This document shows, one piece after another, positions 22,865 to 34,464 of a stretch of DNA of 64,000 nucleotides. Under the pieces are notes generated by a model, which saw nothing but the letters and a program-made list of their open reading frames with translations, was not told the origin of the DNA and ran no database searches. Each line of letters begins with the position of its first letter. Positions within the stretch are counted from its first letter, which is position 1. The translations under genes and the position numbers were made by a program. Source of the DNA: Chamaecyparis obtusa (taxonomy: Eukaryota > Streptophyta > Pinopsida > Cupressales > Cupressaceae); NCBI GenBank assembly GCA_027943335.1, contig BSBK01001874.1:1-64000 (forward strand), given 5' to 3'.

Positions 22865-24480
22865 TTAGTGATTAGTAGACAAGGGACAAACCCCAAGTCT
22901 AGCTCTCAAATATTCAAATGTGTCCTGCGGTAATGGTTTAGTAAATATGTCAACAAGTTGTTCCTTAGACATTGCAAATTCTAGTTGTACTTTATTGTAT
23001 TGAACTTGTTCCCTTAAGTAGTGATACTTAATAGATATATGCCTTGTCTTTGAATGCATCATAGGATTCTTTGAAATATTTATAGCACTGGTGTTGTCAC
23101 AATATATAATCACCAGGTCAGTGATTACCTCATTCATTCCTTCCAACACTTGTCTAATCCAAGCTATATTTGAACAATTTGCAGTAGCAGAAACATACTC
23201 TGCTTCAGCAGTGGATTGAGAAATGCATGCTTATTTCTTGCTAATCCAAGTCACAAGCCTTTCTGCTAAAAAGAATGCTCCACCGGTTATGCTCTTTCGA
23301 TTATCTATGTATCACACCCAATCTGCATCGGTGTAAACTTTAAGTTCAAATTTTCCTTACAATGTTTACCATAATCCACAGTCCTCTATTTTCTTCAAGT
23401 ATCTCAAGTTTCTCTTTACAAAAACCATATGTGAATCTTTAGGGTTGGCAAAAAATCTTGCCACAATCCCCATTGCATGTGCAATATCAGGCCTACTATG
23501 TACAACATACATTAGTTTACCAATCATAGATCGGTACAGAGTCTAGTTTAACTTGGTAGATTCATCATCCTTTGTCAATTTATAGCCAGTTACCATTGGT
23601 GTTCCCACGGGTTTAGCATCTTCCATGCCAAAAGCTTTCAACACTTCTTTAATGTATTTTGATTGAGTGATGAAAATTTCATCTGTCTATTGTATAATTT
23701 GCAAACCTAGAAAGAATTTAATCTCTCCAAACATAGACATCTCAAATTCCTTTCTCATTTCATTAGCAAAAGATTTTAAAATCTGATCTTGTCCACCAAA
23801 GATTATATCATCAACAAATATTGTAGCAATCAAAATGTTATCATCAGAATCTGCTTTCATGTACATGTTACTATTTTCACTAGTTCTTACAAAGCCAATA
23901 CTAATAAGATAAGCATGTAATCTTTCATACCATGCCCTCGATGCTTGCTTCAGTCCATATAAAGCTTTGTGTAGTCTACATACCATGTCTTTCTGATTCA
24001 GATCAACAAACCATTTAGGTTGTTCTATGTAGACCTCCTCCTCAAGAATTCCATTCAGAAATGTTGATTTCACATCCATTTGATATACCTTAAATCCCTT
24101 ATGTGTAGCATAAGCAAGTAATATTTGAACTCCTTCCAGTCTAGCAACTGGTGAAAATGTTTCACCATAATCAATACCTTCTTCTTGTTCATATCCTTTG
24201 CAAACAAGTCTTTTCTTATTCCTTGTAACTTCTCCATTCTCATTCAGCTTATTCCTGAAAAATCCACTTAGTACCAATAACATTTTTATCTTTCTATCTA
24301 GGCACTATGGTCCATGTCTTATTCTTTTCAATTTGTTCAATTTCCTCATTCATATCATTGATCCATTCCTCATTTGCAAGAGCATCCCTAACATTCTTTG
24401 GTTCAAAATCACAAACTAAGCATGTGTTTTGTCTTAACTTACTTCGGGTTAGCATGCCAACTTTCTTATCTCCAATGATT
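22865..24480 (-). pseudogene. Reverse transcriptase and RNase H of element B
   Basis: RT is read at 24283-23687 with [11 protein letters not shown] and the active-site [10 protein letters not shown] one-base indel in a T-run near 24255 separates it from the upstream IFRNK frame. A TAG after the QIIQ segment (near 23687) and another in the LN*TLYRSM segment (near 23545) sit at positions held by Gln in element I. RNase H continues to 22865 with [20 protein letters not shown] and ends TKPLPQDTFEYLRARLGV, the usual copia polyprotein terminus. RT copies the RNA genome to DNA and RNase H removes the RNA strand. Confidence 0.88.
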
Positions 24481-26250
24481 TGGTTCTCAGGATGGTGTCT
24501 TGTAACAAGTCTTGCTAGAACTTGATCTCTCCTCTGCTCATCATTCTGTTCAAGTATAATTTCCTATTCGGTAGCTTCTTCCTGATTCTCGGTTTCCATT
24601 TGCTAATTATCAATAGCATTTTCCTGATGCTCGGTAGACTCAGCCTATGGTTTTGGTAGATCCTATGGATCTTCAACATAAGTGAACCTACCATAATCTT
24701 TCGGCCCCTTCATTATTTCTACATCATTCTTATTAGAAAACTCATCAACTTTTACATTAGCACTTTCTATCATCTTATTAGTAACTTTCTTCAGACATTT
24801 ATAAGCTTTAATCTTAGTAGAATATCCTAAGAATATTCCTTCATCACATTTAGAGTCAAATTTTCCATTCCTATCATCTTACAGAATATAAAACTTGCTA
24901 CCAAAAATTCTGAAATAACTTACACTCGATGTGTATCCAAACCATAACTTGTAAGGTGTCTTGTTTGTGTCTTTCTTTAGTTGAACTTGGTTTAGGACAT
25001 AGATTGTTGTGCTAACTACCTCTCTCTAGTATATTTGTGCAACATTTTTCTCAATCATCAATGTTCTAGTAAAATCAACAATAGATTTGTTTCTCCTTTC
25101 AACAATTCCATTCTGTTGTGGTGTTCTAGGTGCAAAAACTTACCTTTTTATACCTTGCTCGTTACAAAAGTTAGTGAATTCATCAAAAAAAAACTCACCT
25201 CCTCTATTAGACCTTAAGCATTTTAGGTCTTTTCCAGTTTCTTTTTCTACTTTAGCCTTATACCATTTAAACAGTTTGAATGCCTCAGATTTTTCTTTCA
25301 AGAACATAACTGTCATCAATCTAGTATAGTCATCAACAAACAAAATAAAGTTTCTATCTCCATAGTAGCTTTGAGTTCTCATGGAGCCACATAAGTCAGT
25401 GTGAACCAACTCCAAAATATCTTTAGATGAGTATTCCTTACTTTTAAAATTAGATTTTGTCATCTTTCCTTTCTAACATTGATGGCACATAACATGATCA
25501 GGTTTGGTTAGACTAGGCAATCCTCTAACTTTTCTCTTTTTACTGATCTTAATCATGTTATCAAAATTTACACGACATAACCTTTTATGCCATAACCATG
25601 CATCTTCATTTTTCACCAGTAAACAAGAAGTCTCATCATTGTCAAGATAAAATAAATTACCTTTTGATTGTCCTCTTGTTCCAACAAGCTTTCCATTTTC
25701 ATCATAGATCTTTACCTTCTTTCTTTCAGTGACTTGAGTTAGTAAGCTGTGCTACACTCAACAAATTGTAATTTAGTCCTTTTACCTAGTATGCATTATC
25801 ACATCTAATTCTTTCATTCAGTAAAATAGATCCTTTTCCTTTAACCATGCAAGGTGTGTCATTTCCCATTTTTATTGATCCTCCATTATAATGCTCAAGA
25901 TGATCAAACTTATCTTCATCACCAGTCATGTGATGTATATAACCACTATCAATTATCCAAGTATCATTTTTACTAACTTTAGAAATAAGTGTTGTTTCTA
26001 CATATCTTTCCTCCTCTTCAGAATCATCTTTCATTGCAACAAGCACTACCTCAATATCATCAGTGTTAGTGTTGGTGTCATCTTCTTCAATAAGATAACA
26101 TGCATTTTTACCCTTGTCTTTGTGATCTTAGTTGTCTCTTTTGTAGTATCGATAACCTATGTTGTTCCTTCTTCCATAGCTTCCATCACCAAATTGATCT
26201 CTATCTTTATCTTCCTCTTTCCTGTTGGGACATCTAGCAGCAATATGGTC
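24481..26250 (-). pseudogene. Protease and integrase of element B
   Basis: Protease lies around 26046-25786, with active-site motif DSGYIHHM where element I has DSGCSHHM (Cys to Tyr). The integrase zinc finger is around 25620-25470 and the catalytic core follows, with HTDLCG, FVDDYTRLMTV and the CLRSNRGGEF block (the usual Asp is Asn: SDRGG to SNRGG) at 25463-25140, then PRTPQQNGIVERRNKS upstream of 25080. An acidic linker with ACCGAG-rich coding sequence (about 24560-24670) precedes RT. Frames differ between protease and integrase, so at least one indel is present. Confidence 0.82.
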
Positions 26251-27045
26251 AACTTCTTTACAATTAAAACAAGCTAAAGGTAACTTTCCCTTATATCTAC
26301 CTTTACCTTTCTACAGTCTTCGGGCCATAAGAGCTTCAAGTTCATCAAGCTCATCATCAGTATTACTATCACTTTAATTCCTTATATTATGCTTACTACT
26401 AGATTTACCCATCGTCAGAGAAGATATAAAAGAAGACTCAACACTTGGTACCACACTATTATCAAAAATTGTTCAGCTCAAACATTGTTAACTTTCCAAT
26501 CAGACTATCAAGAGTAAGAGTGCTACCAGGTGCAGACCTCATTTCATGAATAGAAAATATTTTGATTGCATAAGAAAGAAAGAAGGTTCTTAGTATCTTA
26601 CTTACCACAGTGTCTTTAGAAATGGTACCACCAGCTCCTTGGATAGCATTGACTACTTCTTTGATTCAGTTTGTGTACTATTTAATGTTCTCTCCTTCAT
26701 TTTCATGTCATCAAATCTTCAGCTTGTAGCCTTGGCTCTCATCACATTTGCATCACCACCATAAACAAGAGAAATTTTATCCCACATTTACTTCACTATA
26801 GTACAATCCTTGACATCTTCCAATTCAACATCAGATAGAGTAGTAGAAATATCTATTATAGCGATAGTATGTTCATGTCAGTCTCTCAACTGATCAAGAG
26901 TCAAAGGTCCAACATTCAGTTGTATGTAGCCATTATCTAGTAAGTACATAGAAGATTTTCCAATTCTAGATATGTGAAGTCTTATCCAACTTTTCCATCT
27001 AGTAAAGTTCTCTTTGTTTAGCTTTGACACTTCCCTCTTATACAT
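26250..27045 (-). pseudogene. Gag of element B
   Basis: The likely start is ATG at 27045 (MYKREVSKLNKENF...), similar to MSYKREIPKLNRDNF in element I. The capsid-like region is broken by several stops (including TGA after LRD and TGA after TS). A zinc knuckle near 26275-26235 reads CFNCKEVDHIAARC, with the conserved Gly changed to Asp. Gag assembles the particle and packages the RNA. Confidence 0.75.
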
Positions 27046-27102
27046 CTTGTAATATTTCTGTTGAAGTCCTTAAAACTTTGTTCCAAGCAACCAAATATGA
27101 TA

Positions 27103-27112
27103 TGATACCAAT
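27103..27112 (-). promoter_or_regulatory. Primer-binding site of element B
   Basis: On the minus strand ATTGGTATCA follows the LTR end directly, matching the first ten bases of the initiator-Met-type site. Confidence 0.75.
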
Positions 27113-28633
27113 TGTTAGAATGACTGAGAGGGGGAGGGAATCATTTAGATTAGTTATCCTACACTCCCAAATACAAATATGTACCTTATAAAAAAATTCC
27201 AACAAATTATGCAGCTTAGTAACATACAATATCAATCTATTTGTTGTTCACTTTACCAATTACCAGTAAATAACTAACTGTGATTACCGACCAAATCAAC
27301 TATGTAGTATGTAAATTATGATAGAAAAAAAATCATCACAAATAACACATAACATAATGATTTAATGTGGAAACCTTGCTAAGGGAGAAACCACCTGGGA
27401 CCGGTAACCTGGCAAAATAATTCACTCTTCTGAAGTGAGCTCAGTGAAGAGCCAACCTTGTTAAAGGTTACAAACACACTATTAGGTGTGACCTGGTTAA
27501 GGGATTTATCACTAATAGTTAACTTTTGACCAGCATTCACTATGGGGTCAACAAGATAACAATGTACATTCTCTGAATGACATAGCAAATAATATAAGAC
27601 TGTTAAGTCCACTTGATTAAGAGATTTTTTGAATCAATGGTTAAACTAATAGAGTAATGATCTGATTCAAATACAACTCAATTGCAGATATTCAGATCTA
27701 TGCTAAGCCCATACAAGTCCTATGATCATCAATCAAATTCACTTCCTCAATATTCTTCAACTTACTTTCACTCGGTAAATGGTTCTCTGACACTTGGTTA
27801 ACTCTACAACTCAATTCTTTCAATAACCAGTCTGATCAGGCATGCATGAATAAAGTCTTCACGTGATATCTCTGTAGTCTTCTTCTTCTGACATATTTCA
27901 ACAATGAAACTCATATCTCTTATATAGACAAGTAAACCATTTTCATATCAGCCATTAGATTTTTCCGCTTAATCTCCTTCATCCATTTTACCTCTTAAAC
28001 TTTCATTGATAGATGTGTCATTAACACATTTCAATCTCATCCTTTAGATCTTCTCCAAATTTTGTCAGTCGTGGATCTCATAAAAAACTTAATCCTTAAT
28101 CTCAAAATCATACCAATATCTAGCTCATCAAAATCAGTCGCATGTTCTTTGCATTTAATGTTTTTATCCATTCTTGGTCAATATAGAAAAGCATCTATGA
28201 TAACTAGTTAAACTAGCTTAGTTAATAATGTTAGTCGGTATACACTGCACTGGCTCGGTGTATACCAGAATCTTCAATTACCGACCACATTGAATTGTTC
28301 AATTTTAGATCTCTTCTTCATAATAGATTAATGTAACATGCTCAAGTCAATAATATAAAGCCATACACTCATAAATAAGTTACCCAATGTTTACCTTATC
28401 CTTATCTGTCATATCCATCTTTTTCTCATGTAGATATCTCAATTCTTCATCTTTTCTTCCTTCAACAAATGTTTAGATGTTTGTAACTAACATGATGAGT
28501 ATTGTCAGACTAGTTGACATCAATGACAACATATTGACTGATTTAATCATCTTACATATCATTTCAGTACTCGGTGATCTCTAATCACTATTTCTTCAGT
28601 TCATTCAGATATTTAATCAGTTGTAGTTCATCA
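27113..28633 (-). repeat. 5' LTR of element B
   Basis: On the plus strand it runs from TGTTAGAATGAC to TAGTTCATCA and is followed by CTATA (28634-28638). It is 1521 bp against 1516 bp for the partner. Confidence 0.92.
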
Positions 28634-29970
28634 CTATAGGTGTTTCCCCACCTTTGAAATTTGGATTTGTAAATATTACAAGGCCAACACCGACAAAGAC
28701 ATATTAGTAGAAAAGAGGTACTCAAGCCTCTACTGAGCTATCTTAGAAAAGATGGAAGTTGATAAGAAATAAAGATGACATAGAGTCAGATAAGGAGGAT
28801 ACAAGAAAATTCAAGGTAGTTATTAATAAATCTTAATCTATTGATGAAATTGTCAAGGAAATAAAAGAAAAGGGAGGAATAGGTCACCCTAAAATAAATT
28901 GGCATGTACATATGTCTACTAACGATCAGGAGAAACTGAAGGAAGCTATCATCAACATGATGATCAAATTTAAAAGGTTACTAGTTGAGTTTGCAAACTA
29001 TATTCCAAAGGATTTATATGATAAGGTATCAATAAGATTGACTTATGCCTTGCATACTGAGAATAAAATGAGGGAAAGATCCTTAATTTTTGTAATGCCA
29101 CATTTAACTGTTCAAGAGATTGATGAAATGATGAAAGAATATGCCAACAAGTTTATGATGAAAGGGAGAGAAATGATTATCCTACAAGGTAAACTTGAAG
29201 AAGTTGATGAGGAAAACAAGGAGAAATGGACTCAAATTTTGAAGTCCAAAATTGAAGAAGAGAAAATAACACTAGCAGTTATTCTCGAGAAAGGTGTCAC
29301 AAGAAGAGGTAAAGGCGTACATTTTGATGATGCTGATATTGTTGTACCGAGGTCAATTGAAGAGCCCATACCCATATCAGACATCAAGCAACCAAAAGGT
29401 AACACATATGCAAAAGATTTTTATCTTGTTGGTTACACTGAGAGAGAGAATATACTATAGAAGGTACTAATAACCAGGAATGAAGAAGTCTTAATTGAAG
29501 ATATCATTGAAGGTGATTCTGATGATGAGGCAAAGGAAGATGAAGATGTTACTGCAACTGCTAAGATCACAGAGGAAGAACAAACTACTGAGGTAACAAT
29601 ATAAATACTGGGTAATTTACCTATTTTGGTACAAGCTATTGAAATTGTCACTATAGAAAAACCTGAGGACAATACACCTGAGCAACTGATGGATACTACA
29701 AAAGATAAAGGTGAAGAAGGAGACAAAGAGAATATCGAGCTTGAAACCAAAGGGGCAGATGACAAAGTAACTAAAGATGAACCAAATGTAGATGTTTCTA
29801 CAACTGATAGTAAGCCAAAAGCTCAAGGACCTCAAACCGAGGGAATTGTAAAGGATAAAAGAACAATAATCTGTCACCCTTTTATAAATGAAAAGGCTAA
29901 CAAAATCAAAGCTCTTCAACTTAAATATTATAAAAATGACATTTATATTTGGAATTTGAAGATGATGTAA
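28634..29970 (+). pseudogene. ORF2 of element A, part 2 (IPxxLYxK block and acidic region)
   Basis: After the B insertion the ORF continues with several stops to about 28860 and is then open over 28912-29460 and 29626-29970. The first stretch is helical and charged and contains NYIPKDLYDKVSIRL (about 28998-29042), comparable to KIPSELYEKLINR of element D. The second is an acidic, Thr/Asp/Glu-rich, probably disordered segment. Stops between them (29458-29460 TAG, about 29602-29604 TAA) fit decay by transition. The function is unknown. Resemblance to element D in order and motifs suggests a real protein family. Confidence 0.55.
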
Positions 29971-30690
29971 ACTAATTAAATATGTTAAAATGGATGAAGT
30001 TTATGATTAATATTTTTAATAATTTTTTTGAATAATAATTGATATGTTTTTTTAATTTGTAAAGAAAAAATTTTAGTTGTTGAAAAATGCTAAAAATTAG
30101 GGGTCTAGTTCCCACCAAAAAAGTATATGTAAATAAACATTTTTCCCCTAATTAAAAAATATGTTATAGATGACATATATAGCTAGTGCATGAAGAAATA
30201 AAAATTGGTTTGTGACCTATATTTTCTCTTTTATAACAATTCAAATTCCAGCTCACCTAAATCGACAATTTTCACCCCCCACCATATTTTTCATAAAAAA
30301 TCTATACCAATCAAAAAAGGAAATATATATTCTTGAAGAGGACTCTCTCCTCTAGCGCACCGTATATTTTTCAAATTTATTTAATATGATTTACTATTTT
30401 TTTCTTTCTCTAAATCATCATCTCCTTGAATTTTTAAATACCCACTTGCAATATTTTTTAATTACAATAAACTATGTCTAATTAAAACACTATAAAATCT
30501 ATATGAGGATATTCTTGACTGTGATCTCTACAAAAGGGTATTTTTGTATTTTTTTTAAAATATCATTAGGAGTTATTGAAATGTCACTTCTGTGAAAATT
30601 TTTTATTTCTATGGTATTTGGACCCAAAGTGGTATAAAACATGCATTTAATAGACATTTCCAATTGGAAAAGTTAAAGCATTTATCTAAC
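29971..30690. other. AT-rich non-coding block inside ORF2 of element A
   Basis: Coding character is lost between 29970 and about 30830, then returns. The block could be a small unrecognised insertion or an extremely decayed part of ORF2. I found no terminal inverted repeats or target-site duplication that would identify it. Confidence 0.35.
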
Positions 30691-30829
30691 TTAGGTAGAA
30701 TGAGTCTAGCTAGACCATATGTTTGACTACAATTAATTTTTAGTTAGAGATACTAAAATTTAGTTGTGATGATAAGTTATCCTAAAAGGTGACACCTGAT
30801 TGTACTTTTAACCTAAAAGGGAAAGAAAA

Positions 30830-31793
30830 AGAGGAAAGTGTCTCCACCAAGCCACCAAAGTCAAATCCAAATCAAAAGGCTCTAGTTCCATATGGGCAAT
30901 CTCCTACTTCCAAAAAATAAGAGAAGAAAAAGAGGAAGAAACATGGAAAAGGTCTAGTCACCCTAGATGAATTCATAGAAATACCTTCATGTGAACCTAG
31001 AACCTTAGACCCCAAATCTCTCAGAAGGTATGGAGAATTATGCACCAGAAAAGAAGCTCAGGAGGAGCTGAGGTAGGAGAGGAAACATAAATAGGTTCTT
31101 GAGGATGTGAGAGAATTCCTAATACACATTGTACCTAATGTCAATGTTGATGAGGCAACTCCCATCATTGACCATCTTACAACACTTACTAGGAACATCA
31201 ATTTTCCCAATACTGATTCTGAAAAGAAGATAGAAGAGAGAGAAAAGTCTAAAATTTAATTCAAAATAACTAATAAAATCAGCCAAGCCGTGGCCATATA
31301 CAAGGTGAAGTTATATGATACTATAAGTAATATTGAATGTCTTATTCAACATATACTCACAATTTTGAAGAATCTTTGCACTATAGACTCTTTCATTGCA
31401 AAGATAAAAGAAAACCTCAAGAGACTAGATGATGATCTATAGACAAGTGCATAAACCTAAATTACTAAAACCAATGCATTCAAATCACATTATCATAAAC
31501 TAAAGCATATACATGGGTTAAGAAATGAACTAAGGAGAGAAGAAGACAAGATAAAGGATCAAACAACCAAGATTTAGGTAGATTTTTTACACCACATTGA
31601 GGTGATGCAACAACATGTGAAAAAATCCAAGGATCTCGTAGCTGCTCCTGAGCTATCAGTAGTAGATCACATATTTGACATGCATGCATATGTTTTTTTG
31701 GAGAAGATTGCACTAGAAAGTTTGAAAGAGGAATGGGAAAACCTCTTATTCAACTTTAAGAAAACCAATCAGAACATTTTTTATAAGCTGTAA
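30830..31793 (+). pseudogene. ORF2 of element A, part 3 (C-terminal coiled coil)
   Basis: A Lys/Glu/Leu-rich segment with heptad-like spacing, broken by several stops. Readable stretches include KKRKKHGKGLVTLDEFIE near 30930 and the open stretch 31602-31793 ending FKKTNQNIFYKL. Element D has a comparable helical C-terminus (minus strand, about 55600-54950). This would be an oligomerisation domain; no catalytic motif is visible. Confidence 0.45.
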
Positions 31794-31971
31794 GTATATA
31801 CAATTTTGGCATTATTACCAAAAAAGAGGGAAAATATATGCATATATGTATACTTACCGAGGCATATAAATAGGGGGAGTCTACAATTTTGAAGTCTATA
31901 GTTTTGATGTTTTGAAAATTTTGATTATGGCATACATATGTGCTTTTTTCACTAATGCCAAAGGGCGAGAA
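31794..31971 (+). promoter_or_regulatory. 3' untranslated region and polypurine tracts of element A
   Basis: Purine runs occur at about 31820-31832 (AAAAAAGAGGGAAA), 31871-31879 (TAGGGGGAG) and 31959-31971 (CCAAAGGGCGAGAA). The last directly abuts the 3' LTR and is the likely plus-strand primer. Confidence 0.5.
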
Positions 31972-33201
31972 TGTTAGATTATGAGTTTTCATTAGTGTCA
32001 CACATACATTCAGTAAAGGAAGAAAACAAGCTAGTCAATCAACATACTAAGTATAGTAACTGAGAAAAGCCTAAGGCAGAACAACATGTTAACCAAGCAC
32101 AGTGTTGAATGAGCACACACAATGAGCCAGATGATTATTGAGCAGTGAGTACAGTTATAACCAAGCAGTCATATATACCGAGCAACAATATATTACTGAG
32201 TCATGAATGCAACATATAACGAGTTAAACATGAAAGACATAGAAGTATGTAATGGCATAGAAAACAAGGTAAATTCTTTACACCGATCTAGAAAATGGTT
32301 TACATAGATTGAGGTTTAGATTAAATGAAAATGTAATCTTTAAATGGTTGATGATCCCTATGTAATGATGTTTTAGGTTATTCATTTGAAGCATAGATCT
32401 TAGGTTTCTGGATGATACCATAACTCTAATTAGGTCATAATGTTTTGATATAAGAATTATCAAGATGTCATTTTTACATGTACCATACATGAAGTAGCTA
32501 CATATACAGATAGTTGAAGATTAGACAGGGTTGTGAAGTTAAGGTTTTGATAGAGCATTCAAGGATTATATTCAAAAGAATAGCAAAAGGCTACTAATAA
32601 ATATTCAGAGAAGAAATCTATCACAGTAAAGTGATAATAGTAAAGTACTTATCAGATCTGAAATCAGGAAAAGTAAGTTGCTACCTGTAGGTCAATTCTA
32701 CTGTTACTTTATAAAAATTATGGTAGACTTAAATCTCTTAACATAGTAGACCTAACAAGTCTTCTCATAAATATCTTAACCTAGCGCACACTTAATAGTG
32801 TTTCTTAAATCCTCTAACTAGGTAGATCCTTGTAGATCTTTATTCTTACTCCTAACAGGGTAAGATCACGAGAAGTGATCAACATTTTAGCCTTAACTAG
32901 AAAAAATTATTACTGAAGTTAGTGAAGCTTTATGAGTGTCATCCCCACTACAATTTTTACCTTCTTACAAGGGTTTCTATGATACCAAAATACTTGTGTA
33001 TTGTATATGAAGTTTCATGGATGTATACATGTTAGATTAGAAATCATTTCTTAATTTTAGTAATGTTATGAATGGATGGAAAAGATAACACGTTATGTTG
33101 ATTAATGAAATACATTGTCTTAAGGATTCAAAGTAAAAAGTTTTTAGGGTTATTGATTCACCCCTCCCCTTTCAGTAATTCACCTTTTCATAATCCCAAC
33201 A
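31972..33201 (+). repeat. 3' LTR of element A
   Basis: It starts TGTTAGATTATG after the polypurine tract and ends ATAATCCCAACA. It carries CCGAG/CTGAG motifs (about 32050-32230), phrases like 'taacagggtaaga', and the C-rich 3' end shared with SIRE-like LTRs. Only its last ~115 bp survive in the 5' LTR. Confidence 0.7.
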
Positions 33202-33870
33202 CATTAATATGGTAAAGGCTATCAAATCATGAAGAAAATGGGATACCAAGGAAAATGACCTCTCGGTAAAAGAAATGAAGGATTGGTGGAATCCATACAA
33301 ACAATATGGAGGTTAAGAAAAGAAAAATAAGGATTAGGGTATCTTTAGCAAGGTCATAATAAAAAAAATCTCCCCATTCTTATGAACAAATCAATAAGTT
33401 AAATTCAAAAAGTGATGAAGACTCAAATGAATGGGAATGGGAATCATTATCCAAAGAATATTTTCAAGACAAAGAGGTTGATGTGATATATTTCTATACA
33501 CATACATCAAAAGAGGCACAAAATTCAAATGCCTAAATTTCCAATGCCCAAAGTTCTAATCCACAAAGTTCCAATTCATAATGGGTGGGATATCCTTATG
33601 TACCATTATTTTTAGAGGGATCTAGCTTTAGGTTTAAATTGTAATATTTTTTCCTACAAGAAACTCAAGAGGACTCTACTAAGGGAGATTTTGATTTGGG
33701 CTCTATGGACCATTTAGAAAAATCTCATGTCATATATCTAAGTGATACAATGTATGAACCTTCAAATGAAATCATGACCTTAAATTTGATTTACCTAATC
33801 TTGCCAAATGACCCTCTTCCTCTTATCCATCCTAAGTTAATTGATTGAGAACAAATTGAGCCAAATGACA
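33202..33870 (+). pseudogene. Tat-type gypsy fragment upstream of RT, with G-patch-like motif
   Basis: A decayed coding stretch that begins with GYQIMKKMGYQGK (about 33215-33255) followed by a Gly/Lys-rich segment and VES/VEP-like sequence. This resembles the G-patch motif found between protease and RT of Tat/Ogre-group elements. The rest is acidic and stop-ridden. It is cut at 33870 by element H (TSD TGACA) and continues at 46039. The preceding Gag and protease are missing, apparently lost at the junction with element A. Confidence 0.5.
33866..33870. repeat. Target-site duplication TGACA, left copy (element H)
   Basis: TGACA directly precedes the LTR and is repeated exactly at 46039-46043. 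Confidence 0.9.
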
Positions 33871-34322
33871 TGTTAGGATTAACAAGGCAGAAATAACAAT
33901 TATGTGCAAATATAACTAATATCAGAAAATAATAAACCACACAGAATAGAACACAAGACACACAGATTTAACGTGGTTCACCCAATCCCTGGGCTAAGTC
34001 CACCAACAGCGAGTCCAATATTATTATTATCCAATGATTACAACCTGATTACAATCTGTAATCCCTTACAGCCCAATTCAGCTGCAAGTACTAAAATCAT
34101 ACATCATGAAAAGCCCTAACCCTAAGCCATATTATACAATATTTTCCCACTTTAGGGTTAGAATGAGTTATAAGTAGTTGGCCCAAATAACCAAAAAAAG
34201 TAGTCGGCCCCCAAACCCCTGCTCGGGGACCGGCCCGGCCCCGAACCCTGGCGAGGTCGGGAAGAAAAGTGTACAATACTTTCCTAGATAGTACTTTCCT
34301 GATTAGTCACCACAAGCTAACA
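33871..34322 (-). repeat. 3' LTR of element H
   Basis: On the plus strand it runs from TGTTAGGATTAAC to ACAAGCTAACA. It contains a telomere-like CCCTAACCCTAA (about 34127-34138) facing TTAGGGTTAG, and a GC-rich block (about 34195-34262) that is 57 bp shorter than in the partner LTR. The purine tract AAGTGGGAGAT lies just inside on the minus strand. Confidence 0.92.
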
Positions 34323-34464
34323 ATCTCCCACTTGGTGACTGATCAGTATCCACACTATACTAAAAAACCTCCCACTTGGAGACTGATCCTGTAGCAATAC
34401 CGCTACCCACAGGAGGCTCCCACTGGATTGAACCACCTTGGTTTCAGCTGTTCCTTTATTTTGT

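Larger units (their letters stand above)
20838..28633 (-). mobile_element. Element B: SIRE-like Ty1/copia retrotransposon, decayed
   Basis: It has two LTRs of about 1.52 kb, an exact CTATA duplication, a primer-binding site (27103-27112) and a polypurine tract next to the 3' LTR (about 22354-22375; AAAGGGAGAGAT on the minus strand). Internal order on the minus strand is Gag, protease, integrase, reverse transcriptase, RNase H, the Ty1/copia order. Sequence similarity to element I is close (shared motifs such as [14 protein letters not shown], [13 protein letters not shown] and the FTKPLP ending). It carries frameshifts as well as stops. It lies inside ORF2 of element A. Confidence 0.92.
3598..33201 (+). 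mobile_element. Element A: large non-autonomous LTR retrotransposon with a novel ORF2, split by three insertions
   Basis: Element A is reconstructed from a 5' LTR remnant (3598-3712), a primer-binding site (3713-3727), a gag with coiled coil and five zinc knuckles (11174-12048 plus 18377-18889), a long unrecognised ORF2 (19413-20832, 28634-29970, about 30830-31793), a polypurine tract and a 3' LTR (31972-33201). Its gag resumes on the far side of insertion F with exact GATGA duplication, and ORF2 resumes on the far side of insertion B with CTATA duplication, which ties the pieces together. Removing nested elements E, F and B leaves about 8 kb. No protease, integrase, reverse transcriptase or RNase H of its own is visible, so it must be mobilised in trans. 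Confidence 0.65.
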
